This document shows positions 45,857-56,159 of a stretch of DNA of 64,000 bases, one piece after another; positions within the stretch are counted from its first letter, which is position 1, and each line of letters starts with the position of its first letter. Under the pieces are notes generated by a model. The model was not told where the DNA came from. It saw only the letters and a list, made by a program, of their open reading frames with translations, and did no database searches. Where the stretch lies: NCBI RefSeq assembly GCF_019802255.1, contig NZ_JAHYSS010000004.1, positions 386,621 to 450,620 of the forward strand. The letters are read 5' to 3'. Both the position numbers and the translations under genes were made by a program. The stretch comes from Pedobacter polysacchareus (GTDB lineage Bacteria > Bacteroidota > Bacteroidia > Sphingobacteriales > Sphingobacteriaceae).

Positions 45857-48800
45857 TTAACTTAACCAGACTCTTAACATCGATAATAACTTATCCATGT
45901 CAACAGGTTTAGAAATGTAGTCGTTTGCTCCGGCTTCAATACAACGCTCCCGATCATTTTTCATTGCTTTTGCGGTTAACGCAATGATTGGGAGTTTGGC
46001 AAAGCGCTTTTCTTGTCTGATCGCTTTCATGGCTTCGTAACCGTCCATTTCCGGCATCATGATGTCCATTAATATCAGGTCGATCTGTTCAGATTCTTCC
46101 AGCTTTTCTAAAGCTTCCCGGCCATTGGTGGCGATGACGATTTTTAGGTCGTATACCTGCAAGGCGCTGGAAAGCGCGAAAATATTACGCATGTCGTCAT
46201 CAGTAATCAGAATGGTTTTATCTTTCAGTACCTTTTCCATGGTAGACACGCTTTTTCCTTTTGAGGTGCTTGGTTTTGCCGGTCCGTCTTGTTTCAGTTT
46301 ATTTATAAACAGGCTGACCTCATCAATCAGACGGTCGTTGGATTTGTTTGATTTTAACACCATTGCATCTGTATACCTCATGATGTGCGCCATTTTTTCC
46401 TGATCCAATTCCATCGCGGTATTGATGATCACTGGGATGTGTGCATGTTTTGCCTGCGACTTGATCTGGTCCAATAAATCAAAGCCTGAAATATCTGGAA
46501 GTTTGAGGTCCAGAATGATGCAGTCAAATACCTGATCATTTAAAAGATCTAAGGCTTCTTTACCGGTAAATGCCTGTTTCACCGCTACTCCTTTATCTCT
46601 CAGCTGCTCGGTCAGTTCTCTGCTTTGTAACTCCTGATCTTCGATCACCAGTACACTTCTGAAGTTATATTTCAGATAAGCGGCACTTAATAAATTAAAG
46701 GCTTCATCGAGCTGTTCTTTTTCTACCGGTTTTTTCAGGAAGCCAATTGCCCCTTCTTTTTTTGCTCTACTGGCTTTTTCATTTCCAGCCGACATCATGT
46801 GTACCGGGATATGTTTTGTTCTTGGATCTGCTTTTAGCTTTTTAAGAATCGTCCATCCGTCCATTACTGGCAGCATAATATCCAGTACAATGGCATCAGG
46901 CAGCTCATCAAATGCCATGGCTAAGCCAGTATCTCCACTATGAGCGAGCAGTGGTTGAAACCCTTTTTCTATCGCATAATCGTTCAATACATCAGCAAAT
47001 ACCGCATCATCTTCGATAATCAGGATCCTTTGTGATTCATTCCCTTGTCTGTCCGGCTCTTCGTTTAACTCAAAAGCAGGAGGAGCAGGGGAGTAAGTTT
47101 CCTGTGCAGCAGGAGCTACCTGCTCTGGCAGCTGAAACTCATTGATTCTTGGGATATATAAAGTAAAGGTACTGCCTTCATTAGGTTTGCTGCTTACCTG
47201 GATTTCTCCACCAAGCAGGTACGCGAGTTCTTTACTGATGGATAAGCCCAGACCGGTGCCTCCAAACTTTCTGCTGGTAGAACCATCGGCTTGCTGGAAA
47301 GCTTCAAAGATGAGCTTCTGCTTGTCTTCCGGAATGCCAATCCCAGAATCTTTAACGGTAATACCGATGATTTCTTCTTTTGTATTTCTTAGGCGCTCAG
47401 AGAAGAATGAGGTGCCTTGCTCTGGCCTGCTGATGTTTAACGTAATGCGTCCATACTCCGGTGTAAATTTGAAAGCGTTGGACAATAAGTTTTTCACAAT
47501 CTGTTCTACTCTGGACTGGTCACTGACCATATCCTCCGGCAAGTCATCCGCCAGGATGGTTTGGAAATCTATCTTTTTGCTTCTGGCCAGTTCTGAAAAC
47601 AAGGATTCCATGCTATGATTGATTGCAGTCGGTTTGATCCTTTCCATGTTCAGGTCGACCTTTCCAGATTCAATCTTAGATAAATCAAGGATGTCGTTAA
47701 TCAGGCTTAGTAAATCATTCCCTGCATTGTGGATCACTCCAGCATATTTTACCTGGTCTTCATTCAGGTTTTCTGGTCTGTTCTCTTTTAATATTCTGGC
47801 CAGGATCAGGATACTGTTTAAAGGAGTCCGAAGCTCATGACTCATATTTGCCAGGAATTCCGATTTATATTTACTAGAAACTTCCAGCTCTTCGGCTTTC
47901 AGACTGATGGCCTCTCTGGCCTGGTTGATAGAAATGTTGCGTTCTTCCAGTTGCTGTGCCTTTTCTTCCAGCTCTGCATTGGTCTGACGCAGCTCTTCTT
48001 GCTGTACCCTCAGTTCTTCCTCTGAAGATTGCAGCTGATCGGTTTTGAACATCAGTTCTTCATTGGTAGTCCTCAGTTCCTCCTGCTGACTTTCCAACTC
48101 TTCTGCCTGCTGCTGTGTTTGCTCAAATAAAGCCCTTAGTTTTACCCTTGCTACTGCACTGTTGACAGCCAAACCTATACTTTCACTGATGGTACTCAAG
48201 AAAAGCACGGTTTTTTCGTCTGGTTCCTCCTGTAAGCCCAGTTCAATCACGGCTAATGTTTCATCTTCAAAGACGATAGGCACAAGGTATATACATTGAG
48301 GCAGTGTGCTGCCCAATCCCGAACGGATCTTCAGGTAATCTAAAGGTACGTTCTTAAATAATTTAGGCTGCTGCTCTGAAGCGGTTTGTCCCACCAGGCC
48401 TTCTCCATAATGGTATTGATTGCGGTCTCCTTTTTTCGGTTGATAAGCGTAACCTCCGGTATAGCGGAATAAATTTCTAGACTTGCTGAGTAAGAAGAAT
48501 GCGCCAACTGGTGCACCTATATAATTGCTGATCCGGCTCACGATATTCGCAGAAAGCTCTTCTACTTGTTGTTCGCCACGCATGGCATCATTTACTTCAG
48601 ATGCTCCGGAAAGCAGCCAGTTCTTTTGCTCGTTTTCCCCTGATATTTTTTCCAGTTGTAAATTAGACTCCCTAATGTGGCCTTCCGTTTCTTTCTGCTG
48701 GTCAAAAGTCTTTTTGATGTAGCTGAACAGGAATAAGATTAATCCAAAAATAATCAACGCACTCAGTGAAATAATGATGGTACTTCGCTGACTGCTCAAT

Positions 48801-49330
48801 GCGGTATTTTCTTTTCGCCTGGCCAGGAGTTTGAATTCCTCATCAATCATCTTTTTGCTAACGGAAAGGATTTTATCTTTATAGAATTGCCCGTTACCGT
48901 CTAGTACACGGGTAGCGGCAGCTTCGGGACTTTCTCTATCATAAATACGGATCACTTCCTGCATCTCCGCTACTTTTTTATGGGCATAAAAATCGAGGGA
49001 ATCCGCCAGTTCCTGTTGATCTGTATTGTCGGAAATTAATCTTTTTAAATCTTGTACAGTCTCCAGTATCAGTGGCGCATTTTTATTGTAAGGTCGGAGA
49101 TAATCACTCTTCTTAGATAAAATAAAACCTCTTAAAGCGCTTTCTGAATTGAGGACTTGGATTTCTGTGTTTTTAAGCAGATTGATGACCTCATAGGTAT
49201 GGCTTTGCCATTTCGTATCATCCTTTAATTTCTCTACGCTGAGGTAGGAAGTAATGGCAGAGACCAGCACAAACAATAAGGAAACAGCAAATCCTGTTAA
49301 TACCTGTTGTTTGAAAGTAAATTTAAACAT
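45857..49330 (-). CDS. Large hybrid sensor kinase: CHASE3-GAF-HK-three receivers
   Basis: 1157 aa. TM1 about residues 10-30 and TM2 about 185-207 bracket a periplasmic CHASE3-like helical sensor. A GAF domain (about 245-400) follows, then a heptad coiled coil rich in Glu/Gln (about 405-490). The HisKA contains [20 protein letters not shown]; the HATPase has NLLSNAFKFTP, DSGIGIPEDK and [14 protein letters not shown]. Three receivers end the protein: about 760-880 (LDIMLPVMDGW), 885-1000 (LDLKLPDISGF) and 1035-1155 (LMDIMMPEMDGYEA), each with its phospho-Asp. First gene of the CheR operon; the multi-receiver tail suggests a phosphorelay hub. Confidence 0.92.
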   Translation of the reverse strand: MFKFTFKQQVLTGFAVSLLFVLVSAITSYLSVEKLKDDTKWQSHTYEVINLLKNTEIQVLNSESALRGFILSKKSDYLRPYNKNAPLILETVQDLKRLISDNTDQQELADSLDFYAHKKVAEMQEVIRIYDRESPEAAATRVLDGNGQFYKDKILSVSKKMIDEEFKLLARRKENTALSSQRSTIIISLSALIIFGLILFLFSYIKKTFDQQKETEGHIRESNLQLEKISGENEQKNWLLSGASEVNDAMRGEQQVEELSANIVSRISNYIGAPVGAFFLLSKSRNLFRYTGGYAYQPKKGDRNQYHYGEGLVGQTASEQQPKLFKNVPLDYLKIRSGLGSTLPQCIYLVPIVFEDETLAVIELGLQEEPDEKTVLFLSTISESIGLAVNSAVARVKLRALFEQTQQQAEELESQQEELRTTNEELMFKTDQLQSSEEELRVQQEELRQTNAELEEKAQQLEERNISINQAREAISLKAEELEVSSKYKSEFLANMSHELRTPLNSILILARILKENRPENLNEDQVKYAGVIHNAGNDLLSLINDILDLSKIESGKVDLNMERIKPTAINHSMESLFSELARSKKIDFQTILADDLPEDMVSDQSRVEQIVKNLLSNAFKFTPEYGRITLNISRPEQGTSFFSERLRNTKEEIIGITVKDSGIGIPEDKQKLIFEAFQQADGSTSRKFGGTGLGLSISKELAYLLGGEIQVSSKPNEGSTFTLYIPRINEFQLPEQVAPAAQETYSPAPPAFELNEEPDRQGNESQRILIIEDDAVFADVLNDYAIEKGFQPLLAHSGDTGLAMAFDELPDAIVLDIMLPVMDGWTILKKLKADPRTKHIPVHMMSAGNEKASRAKKEGAIGFLKKPVEKEQLDEAFNLLSAAYLKYNFRSVLVIEDQELQSRELTEQLRDKGVAVKQAFTGKEALDLLNDQVFDCIILDLKLPDISGFDLLDQIKSQAKHAHIPVIINTAMELDQEKMAHIMRYTDAMVLKSNKSNDRLIDEVSLFINKLKQDGPAKPSTSKGKSVSTMEKVLKDKTILITDDDMRNIFALSSALQVYDLKIVIATNGREALEKLEESEQIDLILMDIMMPEMDGYEAMKAIRQEKRFAKLPIIALTAKAMKNDRERCIEAGANDYISKPVDMDKLLSMLRVWLS

Positions 49331-49532
49331 AAATGCGAACTATTAAGTATAGGGAAAATATCCGCAATGGTAGGGGAAGGTAGATTACAAACTGTCCATA
49401 ACTTGTCCTTTTACGGGCTGTATTTCAAAGAAATAAGACCATAGTCCGGCATGCTGTTATTTTTTGTGCAAAATCATTTAGCTCCCCCACAGAGCTAGAC
49501 AAAATCAACACAATATTAACGATAATAAATTT

Positions 49533-49540
49533 TATTTTTG
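49533..49540 (+). promoter_or_regulatory. -7 element directly before the ArsC-like gene
   Basis: TATTTTTG, a full consensus match ending 5 nt before the ATG at 49546. Confidence 0.6.
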
Positions 49541-49545
49541 TGCTT

Positions 49546-49896
49546 ATGATCATATACGGAATACCAAATTGTAACACAGTAAAAAAGGCCAGAACTTGGC
49601 TGGCAGAACAAGGATTTAATCCAACCTTCCACGATTTCAAAAAACAAGGCATTACCGCAGAGAAACTGCAGGAATGGTGTACTACTTTTGGATGGGAAAA
49701 AGTATTGAATAAAAAAGGGACGACCTGGAAAAAGTTGAGCACTGAGCAGCAAAATAGTGTGGTAGATCAGGACAGCACAGTTCAGATTTTATTGAACAAT
49801 ACCAGCGCGATCAAAAGGCCAGTCGTAGAATTAGATGGAAAAGCAGTGCTGATTGGTTTTGACGAGACTGCTTATGAAACTATTTTAAAATTTTAA
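49546..49896 (+). CDS. ArsC/Spx-family reductase (YffB-like)
   Basis: 116 aa from the ATG at 49546; a GTG two codons earlier overlaps the -7 box. Thioredoxin-fold ArsC/YffB protein: IYGIPNCNTVKKARTWL has the single N-terminal Cys where arsenate reductases have CxxS, followed by FHDFKKQGI and the closing IKRPVVELDGKAVLIGFDE. Members are glutathione-dependent thiol reductases or Spx-like regulators. No arsenic-resistance genes are nearby, so arsenate reduction is not implied. Confidence 0.87.
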   Translation: MIIYGIPNCNTVKKARTWLAEQGFNPTFHDFKKQGITAEKLQEWCTTFGWEKVLNKKGTTWKKLSTEQQNSVVDQDSTVQILLNNTSAIKRPVVELDGKAVLIGFDETAYETILKF

Positions 49897-49948
49897 ATCT
49901 TTTGAGGTTAATTTTTGTTAAACAGTTTTATAAAGAACGAAACAGTGT

Positions 49949-49956
49949 TACATTTG
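49949..49956 (+). promoter_or_regulatory. -7 element directly before gene 49960
   Basis: TACATTTG, a full consensus match ending 3 nt before the ATG at 49960. Confidence 0.55.
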
Positions 49957-49959
49957 GGT

Positions 49960-50688
49960 ATGGTTAAATATTTATTTTTATTCTTCGTGAGTATTGCTCC
50001 TTTAGGTTTGTGGGCACAAACAACAACAGTAACCGGTGCGGTTTACGACTTTGACAACAAGTCTTTCCCGATGCAGGATGTGCTCGTTAGAAACCTGGAC
50101 AATAAGAAGTCTATAAAAACAAAAGCTGCCGGACAGTTTAGTCTGCCTGCTAAAGTGGGTGATTTAATCGAATTTTCTCATCCAGGATACCATACTGATA
50201 CTTTATACCTGATTGACCTGAAGCCAAAAATGGTTTATCTTCCTGTTAAATCTACGGATCTAAAGGGAGTAGAAATCACCAGTGCGAAGGTAAATCCGTC
50301 TGTCATGGTAGATGGAACAGGTAAACCAATCAAAAGAGTGATGACTGATGGCCTGGAGGGTAAAAAGAATACTGACAGAGCAGGAGGGGTGGTGCTGAAC
50401 CTTGGTTATGGTAAAATGAAAAGAGATAGAGAGAAAGTTCGCTTTCTGGAAGAGAGAGATGCTTTCGAGACGGAAATCAGAGATAATTTTAATGAAAAGA
50501 CCATTACTGATTTGGTGAAACTGGATGGGCAGGAATTGAAAGACTTTATGGTGATGTACCGTCCAAATGTAGCGCTTGTCATGAGTGAACGCCCATTCAA
50601 TTATAAATACTATATCGCAAAAGCTTATAATAGCTGGAAAAAACTCCCAGCGGGTCAGCGGAAATTACCGCCGATGCCTAAGTTATAG
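49960..50688 (+). CDS. Exported protein with carboxypeptidase-regulatory-like domain
   Basis: 242 aa from the ATG at 49960, which gives a clean signal peptide ending LGLWAQ. Residues about 22-105 form a CarboxypepD_reg-like beta-sandwich (TVTGAVYDFDNKSFPMQDVL). The rest (about 110-242) is charged, helical and of unknown function, ending KLPPMPKL. Such domains are also the N-terminal module of SusC-like receptors, but no barrel follows here. Function unknown; it may be a periplasmic or surface component. Confidence 0.7.
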   Translation: MVKYLFLFFVSIAPLGLWAQTTTVTGAVYDFDNKSFPMQDVLVRNLDNKKSIKTKAAGQFSLPAKVGDLIEFSHPGYHTDTLYLIDLKPKMVYLPVKSTDLKGVEITSAKVNPSVMVDGTGKPIKRVMTDGLEGKKNTDRAGGVVLNLGYGKMKRDREKVRFLEERDAFETEIRDNFNEKTITDLVKLDGQELKDFMVMYRPNVALVMSERPFNYKYYIAKAYNSWKKLPAGQRKLPPMPKL

Positions 50689-50693
50689 TTATA

Positions 50694-50757
50694 GTCGAAC
50701 TAATAAAACCGTTACAATGGTTTGGTATAAATATTCATTTTATATCTTTAGTTCGAA
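50694..50757. other. Inverted repeats in the leader before the M1 peptidase
   Basis: CGAACTAA (50696-50703) and TTAGTTCG (50748-50755) enclose a smaller AAACC/GGTTT hairpin. The right arm overlaps a -7-like TATCTTTA. Confidence 0.35.
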
Positions 50758-50776
50758 TCTATAACCAATAAATACA

Positions 50777-52732
50777 ATGATGAATAAGTTTACCTTTTTA
50801 GGGGTATTGTTATGCGCATTTGGTTTCAGTTCCATGGCGCAGCAAGCCACTGGTAACTACGACCCTCATGCTGCATTTAACCCGTTGTTTTACACTCAGA
50901 ATGGAAATGAGTTCCGTTCTGCAATCGGCTATCCGGGTCCTAAATACTGGCAGAACCGCGCGGATTACCAGATCACAGCAAATCTTGATGAAACTAAAAA
51001 CCTGGTAACGGGAACCGTTACCATTACCTATAAGAATAATAGTCCGGATAAACTGCCTTACCTATGGCTGCAGTTGGACCAAAATCTTTTCGCGGAAAAC
51101 TCCAGAGGAAACTCGCTGATTGCTGCAGGCAGCCGATATGGTGCCAGGGGCGAAAAAGTGGAAGGCGGTTATAAAATTGACGGACTTAGCGTAAGTCAGA
51201 AATTGAAGCCGGTAAAATTCAGTTCTATCACGGAAGATACCAGAATGCAGATTCGTTTAGAGCAGCCATTGGCTGCAAACGGAGATCAGGTGACCATCAA
51301 AATGAACTTCTCGTTTATCATTCCTATTAATGGATCTGACCGTATGGGGCATTTAACTACTAAGAACGGGGAGATATTTGCAATTGCACAATGGTTTCCA
51401 AGAATGGCGGTTTATGATGATGTGATTGGATGGAATACCCTTCCTTATTGGGGTGCTGGAGAGTTTTACTGTGAGTACGGAGATGTTGATTTTGCCGTTA
51501 CTGCTCCTGCAAATCATATTGTAATGGGTTCTGGCGAATTATTAAACCCTCAGGAAGTATTTACGCCTACGGAATTGTCTCGCTGGAATGCGGCAAAATT
51601 AAGCGATAAGACGGTAACTGTACGTTCTGAAGAAGATGTAACCAATCCGAAGTCGCGCCCGGCAACTGGAAAATTAACCTGGAAATTCAAAATCAAAAAT
51701 ACACGCGACGTGGCCTGGGCTTCTTCGAAAGCATTTGTATTGGATGCGGCCAGGATTAACCTGCCAAGTGGTAAAAAATCTTTAGCGGTTTCTGCGCATC
51801 CTGTAGAAAGCAATGGAAAAGATGGTTACGGCCGTGGTGCTGAATATGTAAAAGCTTCTATCGAGTACTACTCTAAAAAATGGTTTGAATACCCTTATCC
51901 AATGGCGATCAACGTGGCCAGTAATGTAGGTGGTATGGAATATCCTGGGATTGTTTTTTGTGGCTGGAAAGCTAAAAACGGAAGTGCATGGGGGGTAATC
52001 GACCATGAATTTGGCCATACCTGGTTCCCAATGATTGTGGGCAGTAACGAACGTAAATACGGTTGGATGGATGAAGGTTTCAATACCTTTATCAACGGAT
52101 TATCTGCTGCTGAGTTTAACAACGGTGAGTATAAACGCAAGCCAGACAACATGCAGGCCGTTGGTAAATCTCTGGCCAATGATAAATTGGAATATGTGAT
52201 GCTGACGCCAGACGCAATGAAAGAAGCCAATATCGGCATCAACCTATACTTTAAGCCAGGTTATGGTTTAAACATTTTGAGAAATCAGATTTTAGGCGCA
52301 GATCGTTTTGACTATGCTTTTAAGAAATACATTGAAAACTGGGCTTTCAAACACCCTACACCATTCGACTTTTTCCGTTCTATGGAAAACGGAGCAGGAG
52401 AAGATCTTTCCTGGTTCTGGAGAGGCTGGTTCCTGGAAAACTGGAAAACAGATCAGGCGATCGCTGATGTGAAAGAAGTCACTAAAGATGGCACAATTAC
52501 TGGATACAATATTCAGATTGCGAACCTTGAAAAGATGCCGATGCCAATCATTCTGGAAGTGAAAACGAAAAGTGGAAAGACAGATGTCATTAAGTTACCT
52601 GTGGATATCTGGATGAGAAATAACAGCTGGACGGTGAACTACCCAACTACAGAAGAAGTAGTCTCGGTAACTTTGGATCCAGAACAGGTGCTTCCTGATT
52701 TCAATTCGGATAACAATAGCTGGAAGAAATAA
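50777..52732 (+). CDS. Exported M1 family metallopeptidase
   Basis: 651 aa with a signal peptide ending SSMAQQ. The N-terminal beta-sandwich (about residues 60-300) is that of M1 aminopeptidases; zinc site HEFGHTWFP (HExxH) followed at the usual distance by DEGFNTF (the third ligand Glu). [11 protein letters not shown] is the GxMEN-like substrate-binding motif with E conserved. Cleaves N-terminal residues from peptides in the periplasm or on the surface. A terminator follows. Confidence 0.9.
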   Translation: MMNKFTFLGVLLCAFGFSSMAQQATGNYDPHAAFNPLFYTQNGNEFRSAIGYPGPKYWQNRADYQITANLDETKNLVTGTVTITYKNNSPDKLPYLWLQLDQNLFAENSRGNSLIAAGSRYGARGEKVEGGYKIDGLSVSQKLKPVKFSSITEDTRMQIRLEQPLAANGDQVTIKMNFSFIIPINGSDRMGHLTTKNGEIFAIAQWFPRMAVYDDVIGWNTLPYWGAGEFYCEYGDVDFAVTAPANHIVMGSGELLNPQEVFTPTELSRWNAAKLSDKTVTVRSEEDVTNPKSRPATGKLTWKFKIKNTRDVAWASSKAFVLDAARINLPSGKKSLAVSAHPVESNGKDGYGRGAEYVKASIEYYSKKWFEYPYPMAINVASNVGGMEYPGIVFCGWKAKNGSAWGVIDHEFGHTWFPMIVGSNERKYGWMDEGFNTFINGLSAAEFNNGEYKRKPDNMQAVGKSLANDKLEYVMLTPDAMKEANIGINLYFKPGYGLNILRNQILGADRFDYAFKKYIENWAFKHPTPFDFFRSMENGAGEDLSWFWRGWFLENWKTDQAIADVKEVTKDGTITGYNIQIANLEKMPMPIILEVKTKSGKTDVIKLPVDIWMRNNSWTVNYPTTEEVVSVTLDPEQVLPDFNSDNNSWKK

Positions 52733-52784
52733 TTCTTTTTTTAGCAAATGAAACAAGCTTTAAAATAAAACTAATAAATATGGG

Positions 52785-52816
52785 AAATAGGGTGTCTATA
52801 AAGGCACCCTATTTTT
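52785..52816 (+). terminator. Terminator after the M1 peptidase gene
   Basis: AAATAGGGTG / CACCCTATTT perfect 10-bp stem with a 10-nt loop, then T-rich. Confidence 0.75.
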
Positions 52817-52851
52817 GTATAGGTTTTTTGGTTTTAAACCAGAAACCTTTT

Positions 52852-54120
52852 TTATATCTTTTCATGGGGCACTTCGATTTCATAGATCTCCAGGTCAAAG
52901 AACCTAGCGGAAGCCAGTAGATGATCAAATATATCTGCCATGATGTATTCGTAATCAATCCATTTTGTAGTTCCGGTAAAGGCATAAATTTCTATGGGTA
53001 GGCCGGTTGTAGTGGGGGCGAGCTGTCGCACCATCATGGTCATCTTTTTATGGATGCCGCTGTGGTTGGAAATGTAGTTGTCTATATATTTTCTGTAAAG
53101 TCCTGCATTAGTCAGGTTCCTTCCGTTGATGAGTAAAGATTTGTCGGCACCAACGCGTTCATTATTTTTATTGATGTCTTTCTGACGGTGGTCGATGTAA
53201 GCAGTCAGCGATTGTATTTTTCTGAATTCTTCCAGTTCATCAGGAGTGATGAAACGGATGGTCGACTGTCGGATAAAAATCGCACGTTTGATTCTTCTTC
53301 CTCCGGATTCACTCATGCCCCGCCAATTTTGAAAAGAATCGGAGACTAAAGAATAAGTAGGAATGGTGGTGATGGTCTTGTCAAAGTTCTGGACTTTTAC
53401 GGTGGTCAGGTTGATCTCCATCACATCCCCATCGGCACCATATTTAGGCATTGTAATCCAGTCGCCAATACGAACTGTATCATTTGTACTCACCTGTATG
53501 CTGGCAACAAATCCCATAATGGTATCCTTAAACATCAGCAGCAGGACTGCAGAGGCGGCACCCATGGCAGTAAAAGCAACCGTAGGATTTTGTCCGGTCA
53601 GGATAGAAAATATAATAACCGTGGCAATCAGGTAGAATATAATCCGGATCACCTGTAGATAGCTTTCTATAGGTTTAGAGCGAAAAGTGGCTCTTTTTCT
53701 TAGCGACTCCGCGCCGGATTTGATCAGCGTCATGATCACCCAGATGATCAGTATCACCAGGTAAGCATCAGTTAGTTTGATCAAAACCTTTGTCATAGTT
53801 GGGAAAGAATGGAAGATCGCCTCCAGGGTATTCCTGATCAATGAAACGGCAGCGAGTAAAGCAATAAAATGTGCAAATCTATTTTCCAGCAGGTGCAGGA
53901 AAAAGTCAATTCTAGTGGTTTTTACGATTCGTATTAATGCAATCCTCAATAAGCGCCTGAGTACATTATGTAATAAATAAACTGCGATGATCAGCACAGT
54001 GAGTAGTGCAAATAGGTTCACAAAAGTCGCAAGACTTTCGGGGACGCCCCATTTTACAAGTATCTTGTAGGTACTGCGGCTAATATCATCTAGGTCAAAT
54101 TCGTAATCTTTAAAGCTCAT
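52852..54120 (-). CDS. MscS-family mechanosensitive channel (YbdG-like)
   Basis: 422 aa from the ATG at 54120. Five TM helices in the N-terminal half; the pore-lining helix is near AAVVLLMFKDTIMGFVASIQ-type sequence, followed by the beta domain with RIGDWITMPKYGADGDVMEI, characteristic of the YbdG subgroup. The C-terminal alpha/beta domain includes an insertion (about residues 280-350). It opens on membrane tension to release osmolytes. Monocistronic on the reverse strand. Confidence 0.88.
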   Translation of the reverse strand: MSFKDYEFDLDDISRSTYKILVKWGVPESLATFVNLFALLTVLIIAVYLLHNVLRRLLRIALIRIVKTTRIDFFLHLLENRFAHFIALLAAVSLIRNTLEAIFHSFPTMTKVLIKLTDAYLVILIIWVIMTLIKSGAESLRKRATFRSKPIESYLQVIRIIFYLIATVIIFSILTGQNPTVAFTAMGAASAVLLLMFKDTIMGFVASIQVSTNDTVRIGDWITMPKYGADGDVMEINLTTVKVQNFDKTITTIPTYSLVSDSFQNWRGMSESGGRRIKRAIFIRQSTIRFITPDELEEFRKIQSLTAYIDHRQKDINKNNERVGADKSLLINGRNLTNAGLYRKYIDNYISNHSGIHKKMTMMVRQLAPTTTGLPIEIYAFTGTTKWIDYEYIMADIFDHLLASARFFDLEIYEIEVPHEKI

Positions 54121-54192
54121 TTCCGATGTTTTTACTGATTTTGGCAGGTTACAAAAAATATATCGGAAAGACAATAATCGGGGGCGGTAAAA

Positions 54193-55323
54193 TTATTTAT
54201 CATAGGAAATCCGGTAAACGAGATTGGCAAAGTCATCTGAAACTAGTAATGAGCCATCTTTTAATTGCAATACATCTACAGGCCTTCCCCATGCTTTTCC
54301 GTTTTTAAGCCAGCCGGTTGCAAATGGTTCATAGCTGATCACTTTATTACCATCGAGTTTCACTAGTGTAATCCGGTAGCCCATTGGTTCTTTTCTGTTC
54401 CAGGAGCCATGTTCAGCAATGAAGATCTGATTTTTATATGTTTTAGGAAATTGATTACCGGTATAGAATTTCATACCCAATGAAGCAGTGTGTGCAGCAA
54501 GTTTTGCCTGAGGGGGGGTATAGTCTTTGGGGTTTTTACCTTTGCCAAACTCAGGATCTAAGATATCTCCGGCATGAACAAAAGGGTATCCGAAATGCAT
54601 TCCAGGTTTTTCTGCGCGGTTGAGTTCATCTGCCGGGATGTCTTCTCCGAGCATGTCCCTTCCATTATCGGTAAACCAAAGGTCTTTAGTCAGGGGATTC
54701 CAGTCGAAACCCACAGAGTTCCTAACGCCATTGGCAAAAATTTCGAAGCCGGTTCCATCAGGATTTATTCTGGTAATGGAGGCATACCTTTTATCTTTAT
54801 CGGTATTGTCGCAGATATTACAGGGTGCACCAACTGGTACATATAGTTTTCCATCGGGGCCAAAGGCGATGTATTTCCAGCCATGGTGGGTATCTGCAGG
54901 CAGCTTATCGTATACAAGAACAGGTTTCGGTGGATTGGCCAAATGGTCTTCAATATGATCATATCGCCAAATTTTACTGATTTCTGCTACGTATAAACTC
55001 CCATCTTTAAAAGCTACGCCATTGGGCATGTCTTTTAAACCTTTTGCAATGATATAGGTTTTATCGGCGATGCCGTCTTTATTTTCATCTACGAGGGCAT
55101 AGACTTTATCTCCATTGCGATTTCCTACAAATACGGTTCCGTTGGCGCCCAGGGCCATAGATCTTGGATTATCTACCTTTGCAAAAACTTCAATTTTGAA
55201 ACCTTCAGGAAGCTTGATGTCATGAAGTCTGGGTTCATCTAGTTTTTCCATCGGGCGGTTACAGGTAACTGCTAATAGTGGAATGCATAGCATTAGGCCG
55301 AAAACAGGGAATAAGTATCTCAT
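54193..55323 (-). CDS. PQQ-dependent sugar dehydrogenase-like lipoprotein
   Basis: 376 aa from the ATG at 55323. Lipobox LAVTC puts the acylated Cys near residue 21. The beta-propeller of the GSDH/sorbosone dehydrogenase family shows FKIEVFAKVDNPRSMALG, GAPCNICDNTDKDKRYASI, and HGSWNRKEPMGYRI (PQQ-site region). No CxxCH heme motif. Oxidises aldose sugars or acts as a sugar-binding propeller in the envelope; the substrate is unknown. Confidence 0.85.
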   Translation of the reverse strand: MRYLFPVFGLMLCIPLLAVTCNRPMEKLDEPRLHDIKLPEGFKIEVFAKVDNPRSMALGANGTVFVGNRNGDKVYALVDENKDGIADKTYIIAKGLKDMPNGVAFKDGSLYVAEISKIWRYDHIEDHLANPPKPVLVYDKLPADTHHGWKYIAFGPDGKLYVPVGAPCNICDNTDKDKRYASITRINPDGTGFEIFANGVRNSVGFDWNPLTKDLWFTDNGRDMLGEDIPADELNRAEKPGMHFGYPFVHAGDILDPEFGKGKNPKDYTPPQAKLAAHTASLGMKFYTGNQFPKTYKNQIFIAEHGSWNRKEPMGYRITLVKLDGNKVISYEPFATGWLKNGKAWGRPVDVLQLKDGSLLVSDDFANLVYRISYDK

Positions 55324-55409
55324 CTGATCAGGGAATGGTGAGTATGAATAACGCTTCAATTCCCGTAATTGTTTGGTAGTTATATAGTTTAGCGGCCCAA
55401 TGCAACGTA

Positions 55410-56051
55410 TTATCTTACTTTAAAGAAGCTTTCTTTTAGCTTTTCAGCGTCGATCATGGCTTCAGCAGCGTCTAATCGGATCAGCCATCCTTTTTGTTTC
55501 AGCAGGGCGATGTCTTCTTTGGCTACAGAAAGGTCTTTGCCTTTGATGCGTTCATGGTAAACGATAGGGGCTTTAGGTTCCACATTTGCTGGTGTATGGA
55601 ATAAGATCTCCAGTATAAATTTCGGCCAGATCTGAATGTCTGCTAATTGTGCAGAGTAAATCTTTTTGGTAGAGTGGGCAGGGATGACAGCTGCAAACTC
55701 TCCTTTATAATGGTCGCCTTTTTCTGTAGTTAAGCTGGCTAGCAATTGGAATGAAGTTTCGTTCACCAGGTGAAAATGGGCTACAGAAGTACTGTGCTGA
55801 TCGGTGATCAGACCCAGGTAAACACCATCTTTAATGAATTCTGCTTCAGGAATCACGATTGCCGGACGGTTGGAAACAATATCACTTTCAGGGATTTCGT
55901 CATGAACCAAAGTCACTTTTGAAGCGAGCACAGGAATTTCAAAATCATTGGAATCAGTTACGCCAATGGTATCTTTGTCAATGATTCTGGTTATATAACC
56001 TTCTATATTTTCGTCAACGAAACGAACAAACTCTCCTAATTTAAATTTCAT
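55410..56051 (-). CDS. DUF2027 protein lacking the Smr domain
   Basis: 213 aa from the ATG at 56051 (MKFKLGEFVRFVDENIEGY). The N-terminal barrel (about residues 1-60, with TRIIDKDTIGVTDSNDFEIP) and the middle DUF2027 domain (about 75-190) are present. Relatives of about 340 residues carry a C-terminal Smr endonuclease-type domain with a DLHIE-like motif; here the protein stops after KLKESFFKVR and the next gene follows at once. So it is a short natural variant or a truncated one. Function unknown. Confidence 0.72.
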   Translation of the reverse strand: MKFKLGEFVRFVDENIEGYITRIIDKDTIGVTDSNDFEIPVLASKVTLVHDEIPESDIVSNRPAIVIPEAEFIKDGVYLGLITDQHSTSVAHFHLVNETSFQLLASLTTEKGDHYKGEFAAVIPAHSTKKIYSAQLADIQIWPKFILEILFHTPANVEPKAPIVYHERIKGKDLSVAKEDIALLKQKGWLIRLDAAEAMIDAEKLKESFFKVR

Positions 56052-56147
56052 GAGGCAGGAATTAAGTAAAAATGAATAGGACAAATTTAGTCATTACTAA
56101 TTAGAGTCTTTTTATCCGGATGACATTTAGGAGCCGGAAATTCTTAT

Positions 56148-56155
56148 TATTTTTG
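56148..56155 (+). promoter_or_regulatory. -7 element directly before the VF530-type gene
   Basis: TATTTTTG, a full consensus match ending 4 nt before the ATG at 56160. Confidence 0.55.
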
Positions 56156-56159
56156 CAGC

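Noticed and set aside
54820..54850. Heme c motif in the PQQ-type dehydrogenase
   Set aside because: The Cys pair reads CNIC followed by Asp, not CxxCH.
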